A DNA stretch of 64,000 nucleotides from Moesziomyces globuligerus (Eukaryota > Basidiomycota > Ustilaginomycetes > Ustilaginales > Ustilaginaceae), in contig JARVLF010000024.1 of NCBI GenBank assembly GCA_030849465.1, positions 62,001-126,000 on the forward strand, in the 5' to 3' direction. Every line of letters starts with the position of its first letter. The first letter of the stretch is position 1. This document shows, in pieces, positions 10,307 to 19,900 of the stretch. The position numbers and the translations under genes are program-made. The notes beneath the pieces were generated by a model, which saw nothing but the letters and a program-made list of their open reading frames with translations, was not told the origin of the DNA and searched no databases.

Positions 10307-11452
10307 CTAGTGCGCAGTATCGCACACCTCGGCCTTGCGGTGCTTCCTGTGCTTCTTGAGCTTCTTGCCAATGTCGGTGCTGCCAACGGGAGCAATCTCG
10401 GTACCAGGAGCGGTGGTCGCGCCGTCCTTGGGCGCAGGGGTCGAGACGGAGCCCGCGCCATAGCCCTCGGCCTGATCTCCAGCTCCACCAGCGCCAGTGT
10501 CAGGGCCAGCGCCCGAGCCAGCGCCAGATCCAGCACCGTAGCCTTCGGGCGGGTTTCCACCGGAGCCTGCGCCAGTATCGCTGCCGCTGCCGCTGCCGCT
10601 GCCTCTGCCGCTGCCGCTGCCGGAGCTGCTCTTGCCGCCTGCACCACCAGTGCAGACGCTGCGGTCACGCTTGTAGTTGGCCTCGGCAGGCTTGCAGCTG
10701 GCGTCGGTCTTGCCCTGGTACGCGCCGACGGTGTTGTCGTCCTTCCTCTGGCAGCCGGACCTGTCGATGAGGCTCTTGGGGCACTTGACGCGCTTGGGTG
10801 CACCCTTGAGCACGGGGTTGTCGCCCCAGCTGGTGAAGCGCCACTTGCAGCCCTCCTGCAGAGGTTCGGGCAGGTTGGAGCACTGCTCGACCGCCTTGAC
10901 GCCGCCGTAGGTCTCGCCCCACTTTTCGGCAGGCGTCTTCCACTGCGCAGGGCAACCCTGCGTGAAGGCACCCAGTCCACCACCGGGGATCTGGAAGTCG
11001 ATGTTGCCACTGTTGACATCGCCGCCCGTGTTGGTGACCTGGAAGAGCAGCTTGTTGCGCTTCATCGGCTTGCCGGAGCCATCGTGCTCGAACTCGGCAA
11101 AGTAGCACGCGCAGTCGGTCGCCTCCTCGTTGCCCGCCGTGAAGGCGGCGAATCCGTACGCCAGCGTGGGGTCGGTACTGTCCTCGAATGGCTGCATGCA
11201 GCTGCACATGTACAGGTCGCCTCCATTGCATCCGCTCTGGCCCGACGCGGCGGTCGTAGCGTCGACCAGAGTGACACCATCCGCCTTGCATACATCGACC
11301 GGCGACCAGACAGGTGCTTTCCCAGCCCAACTCGCCGATCCGAGACAGCAATCCCAGTATCTAGTGGCCATTCCTGCCTCAGCTCCATCGAGCAAGGCGA
11401 GGGGAAGGGCGAGAGAGAGCGCCAACACACCGACGGTGAGCTTGAACGACAT
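10307..11452 (-). CDS. egl1: Secreted GH45 endo-1,4-beta-glucanase (Egl1-like)
   Basis: 381 residues in one exon. Residues 1-26 are a signal peptide ending in AEA. A glycoside hydrolase family 45 domain follows (~27-245). Its signature TRYWDCC places the catalytic base at Asp34. The segment NIDFQIPGGG places the catalytic acid at Asp152, and NTGGD the assisting Asp145; these align with Asp10, Asp121 and Asp114 of Humicola Cel45A. Many paired cysteines fit the family fold. The last ~110 residues are a Gly/Ser/Ala-rich tail with no cellulose-binding module. The enzyme cuts internal beta-1,4 bonds of cellulose outside the cell. Length and layout match U. maydis Egl1, which is described as expressed in the filamentous stage; regulation here is inferred. 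A TATAAG sequence lies on this strand at 11689-11694. Confidence 0.93.
   Translation of the reverse strand: MSFKLTVGVLALSLALPLALLDGAEAGMATRYWDCCLGSASWAGKAPVWSPVDVCKADGVTLVDATTAASGQSGCNGGDLYMCSCMQPFEDSTDPTLAYGFAAFTAGNEEATDCACYFAEFEHDGSGKPMKRNKLLFQVTNTGGDVNSGNIDFQIPGGGLGAFTQGCPAQWKTPAEKWGETYGGVKAVEQCSNLPEPLQEGCKWRFTSWGDNPVLKGAPKRVKCPKSLIDRSGCQRKDDNTVGAYQGKTDASCKPAEANYKRDRSVCTGGAGGKSSSGSGSGRGSGSGSGSDTGAGSGGNPPEGYGAGSGAGSGAGPDTGAGGAGDQAEGYGAGSVSTPAPKDGATTAPGTEIAPVGSTDIGKKLKKHRKHRKAEVCDTAH
10579..10622. repeat. Hexanucleotide repeat coding Gly-Ser tail of the GH45 enzyme
   Basis: Near-perfect CCGCTG units (one CCTCTG variant) that encode alternating Gly/Ser in the C-terminal tail. In-frame length changes would lengthen or shorten the tail without a frameshift. 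Confidence 0.75.
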
Positions 11453-12741
11453 GGTGAAGAAAAAACGCGGAGGGGATTTGTTTGAGTGGCCAAATAGGAT
11501 GCACTGAATCCGAGTAGGAGAGAGGGCAAGGTCGGAAGCGTCCTAAGCAGTACTAATGCTTGGGATGTCGAAAAGGTAGGAGCGGATCGTCTCGTCAGCA
11601 AGACAGGAAAGAGAAACAAAAGTGGCAAGAGGCGCGACGTGAGATGGTGTTGCTGGTCTGAGATTCGGGACTGCCAGCCTGCCCGCATCTTATACGTGCA
11701 CGGCCTCTGGCTCGCACTATGACAGGAGAGGCATTCACCGTTCGGGAGAGAGTGAGCTGTGCTGGATGACAAGTGTGGTGCAAGCGTGGGTGGTCCAAGT
11801 GCACGCACAAGCTGTATCTGCGTAGTTGGTGGGCTTAGGCTCGCAGCCGATCATTATATTCCACAATGAATAGCGGCATGAGATTACCCCTGCTTTGGCG
11901 CAGGCGATGGTCGCTGCAGGGGTGTGCTTTCAAAAGGAAAGAGAGGGGGGGTTGCTTCGTTCTTCGACGGCTTGGTGCATCGGGAACGAGCAGTGGCCCA
12001 TTGTGCGTGGATGCGCTCGGTGGGGAACCTGCCAACGAGCATGTTAGGTGCGAAGTGATCCATAGGACCTGCATGAATAGCCGCTCACTGCGAAAGAGGG
12101 TTGGTCAGCTGGACCGCCCAAAGTCAGGGGTGACGAAGGTTGTTCGCAACGACCAAGATCATCTCACTGTCGCCCGCTTCACTCGTCCTTCCTCGGTTGC
12201 AGTCCGAGCACATCTGTACGAATCCCGCGGAGCTTTGCGTATGATTGGCATCAGGCTTCAAAGCGAAGGCGCAATTGACAGGATGCGGGAGGGCTGGTGA
12301 GCTACGGCAAGAGCGTTTCCGCGCAGAATCTTTCCGCTGGCACGACTATGATTCCATGAAAGCGCGTGAGGGGAAAGGGCGCCAAGGTATCGCTGTCAGA
12401 CTTTTACCCGTACGCCGACGCTGTCTACAGACGTCTCGCTTCATTACGCGGAGATGGGCAACGAGACGTGGCGACGGCGGCGGAAAAAGATGAAACAGCG
12501 CGTGCGCTGGCAATCCGGAGACGCTCCCTCCAACACTCATGCATGCACGCACACCCTGGCTCATCTCACCACCACCTCTGCGTTGCCGCTCGATGCGCCT
12601 TTCTCTCAGTCACGCCCACTCTGTGATCATGCATGCAAAGCACCAAGCTGACATTTCGTCGACGCCCGTGATGCCACCGGCGACCCTGGCGCAGTGTCGA
12701 GCTGCAACCGATGTGGGCTTGTTGCCGCCCTCGCGCCCACC
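11453..12741. other. Region between egl1 and RPC6; egl1 promoter, no gene seen
   Basis: Both flanking genes run leftward, so this holds the egl1 promoter and the RPC6 3' UTR. A TATAAG at 11689-11694 (minus strand) would give an egl1 leader of about 200 nt. A 144-codon plus-strand frame at 11866-12300 has an arginine-rich, domain-free composition and was not accepted as a gene. Confidence 0.4.
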
Positions 12742-14313
12742 TTAATCGAGCGCCACGTTGTCCTTGTCCTCGTCGCGGTCGGCGTCTTCCTCGGCCTCGT
12801 CCTCGTCGTCGGCGTCGGCAACCGTGTCGATCCAGCCGTTGGTGAGTTTGCGGCCGAGCTCGTCGTGCTTGCCGCCGTAGTACTGGCAGCTCTCGGCATT
12901 GACCGGCCCGGTATCGTCGCAAAAGTCAAACACGGGACAGTGGCCGCACGGCGTCTCTGTCCAGCCGACCTTGACGGCGTGTGGGCGTACGGCACGGTAG
13001 ACAAAGGGCACAAAGTCGCCTCCACCACCCGAGCTGGGTCGATGCGAGCCGCTCGCCTTGCCATTGCGCTTCTTCTTCTTGCTCCGCTTCCGCGCATGCG
13101 ACGATGAAGAGGATGAGGAAGATGCATCCGACTCCGAACCACTCGCCTCGGACGACGAGTCGGACGCCGCGCGAGACCGCGATCGGGATCGCGAACGGGA
13201 CCGCGAACGGGACCGCGACGACCTCTTGTCCTTCGACTTGCTGCGCTTGGATGATTTGCTCTTCTTGCGCGACGATGGCTTGCCAGACGACCTCTTGCGC
13301 TTGCCGCTCGTGGGACCGTCGTCATCGTCGCTGTTCGAATCGTCCTCATCGCCCTTGCGCTCCTTCTTGATCTTCTTCTTGCGCGGGGCATCGCTCTCCG
13401 ATCCCGTCTCCTGAGCAGATGATTCGCTGTCGGATCCGCTCCCGCTCTCGCTGTCCGAGCCGCTACCGCCCGAGGAGGTGCCTGAGTCGGTATAGTCGTC
13501 GTCGAAGCCGTTTGTCGCGCCGCCGCCAAAGGAGAAGGGCAGGACGGGGATCTTTTCGATCTGTTCGTCGTAGACGAGGATGTCCAGCAGCGAAACCACG
13601 TGCTCGAGCTCGAGCTCGGTCTCGGTGAGCCCCGAGCTGCGAAGATACGAGTGCACTGTGTTGGCCGAGGGCAGCTGCGAGGTGTGACTGGTCGGGAAGA
13701 GAGCTCTGGACTGGCCATTCTTGGGGAACGACTTGGAGCGGATAAAGTTGAGACACGCCATGGAGAGCTCGCTGATGAAGCCGGTATCGAGCTCGTTGTC
13801 CGTGTACCACGGTCCGCCCGAAAGCTCGATGGAAGGCGTGAGGCCGTAGAGCATGTAGATCTTTCGTGTTGGATACTTGACCGATTTGACGGCCTTGACG
13901 AGCTGCTTCTGCTCGAGCGACTTGAGGCAGCGGTTGATGATGGTCTGGTGGAGACCCGATCGTGCCTTTAGCTGCTTTGTCCAGATGCCCTCGTTGCGCG
14001 AGTCCTTGATGTGCTGGTAGACCATGGTTTCGGTCTCGTCGAGCTTGCCCATCATGCTCGCCTCGGCCTTGGCGGTGGCAGCATACTGGATGGAGCCGTT
14101 GAGGGTCTGGACGGTGAAGAGGCTCTTCTTGAGCAGGCCGTTGATGGCCTGAAGCTGGTCGTGGAGCTGCTCATGCTTGAACTGGTCCGTGATCTGGTCC
14201 TGGGTGATGACGCCGCCGCGGGCGGACTGCGCGGCTCGGTAGAGGGCGGACTCGAGCTTGGTGAGCTTGGCGCCTCCCACCGAGGTGGAGGAGGAGGCCC
14301 TTGCGCTGGGCAT
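12742..14313 (-). CDS. RPC34: RNA polymerase III subunit RPC6 (C34) with low-complexity insertion
   Basis: 523 residues, single exon, ATG at 14313. The N-terminal ~270 residues carry tandem winged-helix domains of the RPC34/RPC39 family (KLTKLESALYRAA, the second domain around GIWTKQLKARSGLHQTI, and a third). The C terminus has the iron-sulfur cysteines Cys456, Cys459, Cys465 and Cys476 in CGHCPVFDFC and ESCQYY. Between them (~275-440) is an unusual Ser/Asp/Lys/Arg-rich insertion with an SR-dipeptide run and acidic Ser-Asp blocks. An acidic tail ends the protein. The subunit belongs to the Pol III heterotrimer that contacts TFIIIB and helps open tRNA and 5S promoters in the nucleus. Yeast and human relatives are about 315 residues, so the insertion accounts for most of the extra length. 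It is divergent from DUG2. Confidence 0.93.
   Translation of the reverse strand: MPSARASSSTSVGGAKLTKLESALYRAAQSARGGVITQDQITDQFKHEQLHDQLQAINGLLKKSLFTVQTLNGSIQYAATAKAEASMMGKLDETETMVYQHIKDSRNEGIWTKQLKARSGLHQTIINRCLKSLEQKQLVKAVKSVKYPTRKIYMLYGLTPSIELSGGPWYTDNELDTGFISELSMACLNFIRSKSFPKNGQSRALFPTSHTSQLPSANTVHSYLRSSGLTETELELEHVVSLLDILVYDEQIEKIPVLPFSFGGGATNGFDDDYTDSGTSSGGSGSDSESGSGSDSESSAQETGSESDAPRKKKIKKERKGDEDDSNSDDDDGPTSGKRKRSSGKPSSRKKSKSSKRSKSKDKRSSRSRSRSRSRSRSRSRAASDSSSEASGSESDASSSSSSSSHARKRSKKKKRNGKASGSHRPSSGGGGDFVPFVYRAVRPHAVKVGWTETPCGHCPVFDFCDDTGPVNAESCQYYGGKHDELGRKLTNGWIDTVADADDEDEAEEDADRDEDKDNVALD
13171..13223. repeat. 12-bp tandem repeat coding SR dipeptides in RPC6
   Basis: Units of the type GCGAACGGGACC (exact at 13191-13202 and 13203-13214, diverged before and after). 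On the minus strand they encode a run of Ser-Arg dipeptides in the RPC6 insertion. Confidence 0.7.
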
Positions 14314-14897
14314 GGTGGCGAGGAGAGGAGGAGTAGGAGGATGCTCGGGTGAGGAACGACGACGCCGCCGCCGCCGCGCACGAGCTGCTGTGGAGGCGAG
14401 ATTTGGGTGTAGGAGGTGGTGAGGATGAGAGTCAAGAAGCAGATTGACACCGTGACATGACAGGGCATTAGAGTCTAAAGTGTCTTGGACGCGCGAACTT
14501 TTTCTGCCTCTCAGAGCTGCAGCCGTCCTCGTGCAGCCCTGGACTTCACCTTCTGTCTTCCGGATCCCGAACCCTGAGCGGCAGCAAATACCGCGTACTC
14601 CACCCGATAGTGACCCGATACCATGGGTCGAAGGGTCGATCTACAAAAAATAAGACTCCATCGGGAACTGACACCTGTGCCTGTGTGGAGTTGACAGGAT
14701 GAGCTGTTCGCCGTGTCGGATGACACCATATCGTACACACGCACCCAGCATTCCTCTACTTCTGGCTGCCCGCCGGTCATCCTCGACGCGGATCTGTTGA
14801 TGCCGCGAGACGCCGTGCAGCTTCATAGCTAGCATCCTGACGACCAATATCGTCCAGCGAGCGGGAAGTCATCTCTCCCGACCTAAGGCTGCTCAGC
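14314..14897. other. Divergent promoter region of RPC6 and DUG2
   Basis: 584 bp between two start codons. GCC/GAC trinucleotide runs lie near the RPC6 side (~14361-14390) and an A-rich stretch at ~14643-14652. No clear TATA box or other gene was recognised. Confidence 0.45.
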
Positions 14898-17800
14898 ATG
14901 TGCTCTCCCAACGTGCATTTTGAGCACCTTATCGGCTCGTCCAACCCACCGTCTGCGTCACAGCAGGCAGCCCATCCCTTCCGAAGTCTCTCGCACGCAC
15001 GAATCGCCGGTGCATCATCCTGGCGCCCAGCATCCACCAATGGCTCCGACCCTGCCTCGTCGACGGCGGCGCTGCTGAGCCACACGATCAACCACCGATC
15101 CTCCGTGCTCTCGCTCGCGGTCGACGAGCGCCGCAATCTGCTCTACTCGGGCTCGCAGGAAGGCACGGTTCATGTCTGGGATCTCGAGACGTTCCATCCC
15201 ACCGCGCACCTTCAGGGCCACACGGGTAGCGTGCTGGCGCTCGAACTCGCGCCCGAAAAGCACTGGCTCTTCAGCTCGTCGGGCGACAATACGGTTCGCG
15301 TCTGGCACACCGACACCAACCTGCCTCTCTTTGTGGTTCATCCTGCTGAGGACAACGTAGGCGACATCTTTGCGCTCAAGTGGTGCCCGGTACTCGAAAC
15401 GCTCTACCTCGGCTGCCAGTCCACGTCGATCCAATGGATCTGCCTCGCGGGCTTCGATAAGCAGCCCTCGTCGTCCAAACGATTCCATGTCAACCCACCC
15501 CTCGCGCCGCACAACGACAATGGCAGCACTTCGTTTGGCGACAGTCTGGCGGGCGCAGATAGCCCCATCATCTCTACACCGGACATTGTCGCGCGGCCGC
15601 ACAAGTTCTTTGACTCGGTCCCCGTCGCCTTGAGCCGGTCCGGGATGGGTAGCGGCGGAGCGTCGACCCCGACACGCGTCAGGCCACCGTCTTCCTCGCA
15701 ACAGGGCCTCGTCAAGACAGCTCTGGTCAACGACAGGCCGCACGCCACCGAGTCCGAAGCGCACCTGAGCGAGAGGGGACCGCTCGCCTCGACCCGCACG
15801 ACCGAGAAAGTGCTGCAAGCTGCCACCCAGCGTCTCGACAGCGCCGCCGTGGAGGGTGCGCCTACCTCGCACGACGTGGTGCGCGACGACTCGGCCGGTC
15901 TGGAGCGCACGCTGCTCGTGCCGCCGACGTCGTCTGTGCCCTCGGCGCACTTTGGATACGTCTACTGTCTAGCGCTGCTGACGCTCGAGGGCGATTCGCA
16001 GCACCCGACCGTGCTGGCATCGGGATCGGGCGACGAGACGATCAAGCTGTGGCACGCCACACGTGCCGGGCTCTCGCTGCTCGCGACGCTGGAAAGCCCA
16101 AATGCCGACGGCAACGCCGTGCTCGCATTGGCGTCGTGGAAGACCACGCTCTTTGCAGGGCTGCAGGGCGGAGAGGTCGAGGTGTGGGATCTCGAGACGT
16201 GCACGCTCGTCCGCACCATCCGTGCACACACCGACGACGTCATCTGCCTCGAGACGTGCCCAGAGTCCGGACTTCTCTTTACGGCCGGTGCGGACGGCAA
16301 TGTGCACACGTGGGACCGCTCCTTCCGCTGCATCAACCGTCTACAGGCGCACAAGGGCATCGTGCTCTCCATGACCAAAGTCCGAGTCCCCGTCCGCTCC
16401 CACGTCCATGATTCAAGCGTCCATTGGCAAGGCCCAGCAGCAGCAGCAGCAGTAGCAGCAGCAAGGGTCTCTCAGCTCATCACGGGCTCGAGCGACAACC
16501 TGATCCGGATATGGGACACGACACTTTCGCCCGCACCGCCCGCCTCGTCGAGCGAACCGGTCGCAGAACTTCGCCGCCGCGAGCTCGAGCATCTCTCGCT
16601 CGACGACGCTGCTGCCGCCTCGCTCAGCTCAACGCCGATCGCCAACGCAACGCACGGCAACCCGGCTGGCGAGGTGGCGGCCGCGGCCGAAGCGGAAGCG
16701 GAAGTGGAGGCGGTGTCGGCACAATGGCCGCTGCTGCGATCGCTGCTGCGCAGATTCGTCGCTATTCCGAGCGTCAGCTCGAGCGAGGAGCATCGCGAGG
16801 ATTGCCGGCAGGCGGCGCACTTTCTCAAATCGTGCTTCCAGGAGTTGGGAGCCGAAGCGCGCATCCTACCCAATCCGGTGGGCACGAATCCGCTCGTGCT
16901 CGCCACGTTCAAGGCCAACGCCAACCGCACGCGGCGGCGACGCACCGCCGCCGGCGGGGCGCAGGACCGATCGCGCAGCACCTCGACCTCGGCCTCGACC
17001 GCCTCGACCGATTCGTCCGACTCGCACATCGACGTGGACCGCGACGAGGACGACGAGGCGGCCGGGCTGAGCGGCTCAATCATGTTCGACCGCCTCGAGG
17101 CGGATGAGGGTGCGGATGCGGGCGAGGAGGCAAGGGCGAGGCCACGGCCCAAGAAGCGATGTCTGTTCTACGGCCACTACGACTGCATTGCGGCCGAGGG
17201 ATCGTGGACGTCGGATCCGTTTACGCTCGATGGACGCGATGGCTATCTGTACGGACGCGGTGTGTCGGACAACAAGGGGCCGATCCTCGCGGCGGCGTGT
17301 GCGGTGCATCGGTTGCTGTCGACGCGACGGCTGCATTCGGACGTGGTCTTCCTCATCGAGGGCGAGGAGGAGAACGGCTCGGTGGGTTTTGTCGAGGCGG
17401 TGCGGAGGTACAAGAGCGAGATCGGGGCGATCGATGTGGTGTTGCTCTCCAACTCGTACTGGCTGGATGACGAGACGCCGTGTCTGACCGTCGGGCTGCG
17501 CGGCGTGGTGCGCGCCAGGGTGACCGTGGGCGGTGGCGAGAGGGATGTGCATTCGGGCGTCGAAGGCGGTGCGATCCGCGAACCGATGGTCGACATGGTC
17601 AAGCTGCTGGCTGCGCTGACGGGCGATGGAGAGCGCGTAGCGCTGCCTGGCTTCTACGATGACGTTCGCCCTACGACCGAGAGCGAAGTCGAGGCGTACC
17701 GCGACGTGGTGCGCATCAAGCAGTCGCGACACGGCGCCGCCGAGACGGTGGGATCGCTCATGGCCAAATGGCGCTACCCTTCGCTCTCTGTGCACAACCT

Positions 17801-18287
17801 TCGCGTTTCTGGACCGGGCAACTCGACTGTGATCCCCTCGAGTGTCGAGGCGCAAGTGTCGCTGCGCATCGTACCGGATCAACAGCTAGCGGCGATCGAA
17901 GCCTCACTGCGCTCGCATGTCGCGCAGACCTTTGAAACACTCTACACCGCACCGGCCTCGTCCGGGCGTGTGGTGAGGAACAAGGTGAGCGTGACCGTCG
18001 ACCACCGTGCAGACTGGTGGCTCGGCTCCGACTCGAGCAGCTACTTTGGTCTGCTCCGCGACGCCGTCCGCCACGAATGGAACGCGCAACCCATCTCGAT
18101 CCGAGAGGGCGGCAGCATCCCCGCCATCGCCATCCTCGAGCAGGAACTCGGCGCCGCCGCCGTCCACCTGCCCATGGGCCAGAGCTCCGACTGCGCCCAT
18201 CTGCCCAACGAACGCCTCCGCCAGACCAACCTCGTCAAGGGTCACAACGTCGTCCTCCGCTTCGTCGATGGCCTCGCTCATGTCTAG
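14898..18287 (+). CDS. DUG2: Dug2-type glutathione-degrading protein: WD40 domain plus M20 metallopeptidase
   Basis: 1129 residues, one exon. Residues ~60-540 hold WD40 repeats (LLYSGSQEGTVHVWDLE, SGSGDETIKLWHA, ITGSSDNLIRIWD). From ~605 to the end is an M20-family peptidase: zinc-site motifs GHYDC (His ~759), GRGVSDNKGP, EGEEENGS and a late DCAHLPNERL histidine. This order is that of yeast Dug2 (878 residues), which pairs with the glutaminase-like Dug3 to split the gamma-glutamyl bond of glutathione in the cytosol; Dug1 then cleaves Cys-Gly. A disordered Ser/Thr/Asp/Glu-rich insertion (~675-752) interrupts the peptidase domain near its first metal motif. A CAG run at ~16437-16467 encodes an Ala stretch between WD repeats. 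It converges on GLO1, another glutathione enzyme. Confidence 0.9.
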   Translation: MCSPNVHFEHLIGSSNPPSASQQAAHPFRSLSHARIAGASSWRPASTNGSDPASSTAALLSHTINHRSSVLSLAVDERRNLLYSGSQEGTVHVWDLETFHPTAHLQGHTGSVLALELAPEKHWLFSSSGDNTVRVWHTDTNLPLFVVHPAEDNVGDIFALKWCPVLETLYLGCQSTSIQWICLAGFDKQPSSSKRFHVNPPLAPHNDNGSTSFGDSLAGADSPIISTPDIVARPHKFFDSVPVALSRSGMGSGGASTPTRVRPPSSSQQGLVKTALVNDRPHATESEAHLSERGPLASTRTTEKVLQAATQRLDSAAVEGAPTSHDVVRDDSAGLERTLLVPPTSSVPSAHFGYVYCLALLTLEGDSQHPTVLASGSGDETIKLWHATRAGLSLLATLESPNADGNAVLALASWKTTLFAGLQGGEVEVWDLETCTLVRTIRAHTDDVICLETCPESGLLFTAGADGNVHTWDRSFRCINRLQAHKGIVLSMTKVRVPVRSHVHDSSVHWQGPAAAAAVAAARVSQLITGSSDNLIRIWDTTLSPAPPASSSEPVAELRRRELEHLSLDDAAAASLSSTPIANATHGNPAGEVAAAAEAEAEVEAVSAQWPLLRSLLRRFVAIPSVSSSEEHREDCRQAAHFLKSCFQELGAEARILPNPVGTNPLVLATFKANANRTRRRRTAAGGAQDRSRSTSTSASTASTDSSDSHIDVDRDEDDEAAGLSGSIMFDRLEADEGADAGEEARARPRPKKRCLFYGHYDCIAAEGSWTSDPFTLDGRDGYLYGRGVSDNKGPILAAACAVHRLLSTRRLHSDVVFLIEGEEENGSVGFVEAVRRYKSEIGAIDVVLLSNSYWLDDETPCLTVGLRGVVRARVTVGGGERDVHSGVEGGAIREPMVDMVKLLAALTGDGERVALPGFYDDVRPTTESEVEAYRDVVRIKQSRHGAAETVGSLMAKWRYPSLSVHNLRVSGPGNSTVIPSSVEAQVSLRIVPDQQLAAIEASLRSHVAQTFETLYTAPASSGRVVRNKVSVTVDHRADWWLGSDSSSYFGLLRDAVRHEWNAQPISIREGGSIPAIAILEQELGAAAVHLPMGQSSDCAHLPNERLRQTNLVKGHNVVLRFVDGLAHV

Positions 18288-18484
18288 CCCGTCATCGCCG
18301 TCGCGGATTCGAGCCCATCACAAAGGCAGATTCGTCGTGCGTGTGAAAGTGTGTGGGATTGGCATTCAGATGCGCGCCGGATTGCGTCTTTTCGGGGTTT
18401 TACAGGCAAGTCTTTTGTGGTCAGCTTGGCAGGGCCCCAGGTGCAGGCTTGTGGATGAGCCTCCAGCGCCGCGGGCGCAGACGC

Positions 18485-19388
18485 TTACTGAGGCTTGTTG
18501 AAGGCGATGATCTCGATCCAGTAGTTGTCCTGTGGAGAACAGCACAAGCCGAGTCTGCAGTCAGCACCGCTATCTTGGTCTGATCAAGGGCGTCGGAGGC
18601 TGGGGATGGGCGGGGAAGGGATACGTACGGGATCGAGGATGAAGGCGATGTTGCGCATCTTTCCGTCGGTGAGGCGTTTCTGGAACTTGACGCCGAGCTT
18701 CTCGAAACGGTCGCAGGCGGCCTGGATGTCGTCGACCGAGACGCAGAGGTGGCCGAAGCCCTTGGGTTCCTGGTTGCCGTTGTGGTAGGCAAAGGCATCG
18801 TCGTTCTCGGTGCCGTGGTTGTGGGTGAGTTCGAGCACGGCCTCGCGCTCGCCGCGGCTGACGCCCTTCTGGTGCTGGTAGGCGAGGAAGTAGAGCGTAA
18901 AGTCGCCGCCGTCGTGCTTGTCGATGAGGTCCATGCCCAGCACGTTTTCGTAAAACTCGAGCGACTTCTTAGGATCCTTGACTCGGATCATGACACTTTG
19001 GTCGCAAAAGCCAGATGCATCCGATCAGCTACCAGGTACACTCAAAGGCCAAATTCAAACGGGGTGTAGGGGGCGTAACTTACTGGTTGAGGCGGTAGCT
19101 GGCGGTCTCTGGCGAGGATGGAAGCGCGCAAGGCGTTGACGAGTGCAGACCGCGCGAGATGGCCAGCAGCGAGCCAGGGGCGGGAGAAAAGGGTGTAGAC
19201 GGAGCAGAGGGGTGTGAGCGACGGTTCCGCATCGTCGGGGCAGCGGCGACTCGAGGCACAGCCTGGCCGGGCGCTGGGACTCGCGCCAGCCACGAGACGG
19301 AGCGCGAGGAGCACGGCGGGCGTGTCGACCGCAGCAGCGCACGGCACACAGAGGCAGAGGCCAAGTACGAACCTGCGGAGGCGGGCAT
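18485..19388 (-). CDS. GLO1: Glyoxalase I (lactoylglutathione lyase) with N-terminal presequence, three exons
   Basis: Exons 19084-19388, 18629-18995 and 18485-18529 (305 + 367 + 45 nt = 238 codons plus stop). Introns of 88 and 99 nt have GTAAGT and GTACGT donors and AG acceptors. Splicing restores SYRLNHVMIRVKDPKKS at the first junction and FILDPDNYWIEI at the second, as in other glyoxalases I. Metal/active-site candidates are His102 (Gln33 in human), Glu in VLELTHNHGTE, His in GFGHLCVSV and Glu in NYWIEI. The enzyme isomerises the methylglyoxal-glutathione hemithioacetal to S-lactoylglutathione. Residues 1-~95 form an Arg/Ser/Ala-rich presequence with almost no acidic residues. It contains RGLHSS, which fits the mitochondrial R-10 processing pattern. 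This is a single-domain enzyme, unlike the duplicated yeast form. The start (ATG 19388) is the likeliest, but an upstream in-frame start is possible. Confidence 0.88.
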
Positions 19389-19900
19389 TTTGGCGGAGAT
19401 TTGAGAGCGGTGAGCGTTAAGTGTCGATGAGGGTGATGGTGGAAAAGGAGGAGCAGGTTGGCGCCGGCGAAGCACTGATGCTACAGGCTCTGCGATGCTG
19501 CTTCGGCGACTCCGCCTACCCTTAGTCACCTGGTCGGATGCGCCGATGCGCGGGCGAGCGGGTGTGACGTTCCATGAGAGGCCGCCGCCGATGCTTTGCC
19601 GTCGGCAGCTCCGAGTGAGTCGTGTGCGGCGACTCTCTTCTTTTGGCCCGCCTCAACCTCCACTTTTCTCGTCTTTACGCGCACGGCTCATCGGGCCAAT
19701 CTCGAGAACTCAAACATGTTATAGACTACAACGTAACACTTTATCCAAGGTCGATTTCTTGGCGCGAGCGTGATGCACTTTGGAGCGACAGCAACACCTG
19801 CACGTGTCGGAGCTTCGTGCTCGCGCTCGCTTGGTCGAGCCGGTCGATCTCGCCGCTCCTCTGCGACCACCACATCAGCAAGGCTACACTTGGGGCCGGA
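19389..19900. other. Divergent promoter region of GLO1 and DPM1
   Basis: 512 bp between the two start codons. The DPM1 frame extends upstream to 19622 without a stop, but the protein similarity begins at 19901. No other gene was recognised. Confidence 0.45.
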
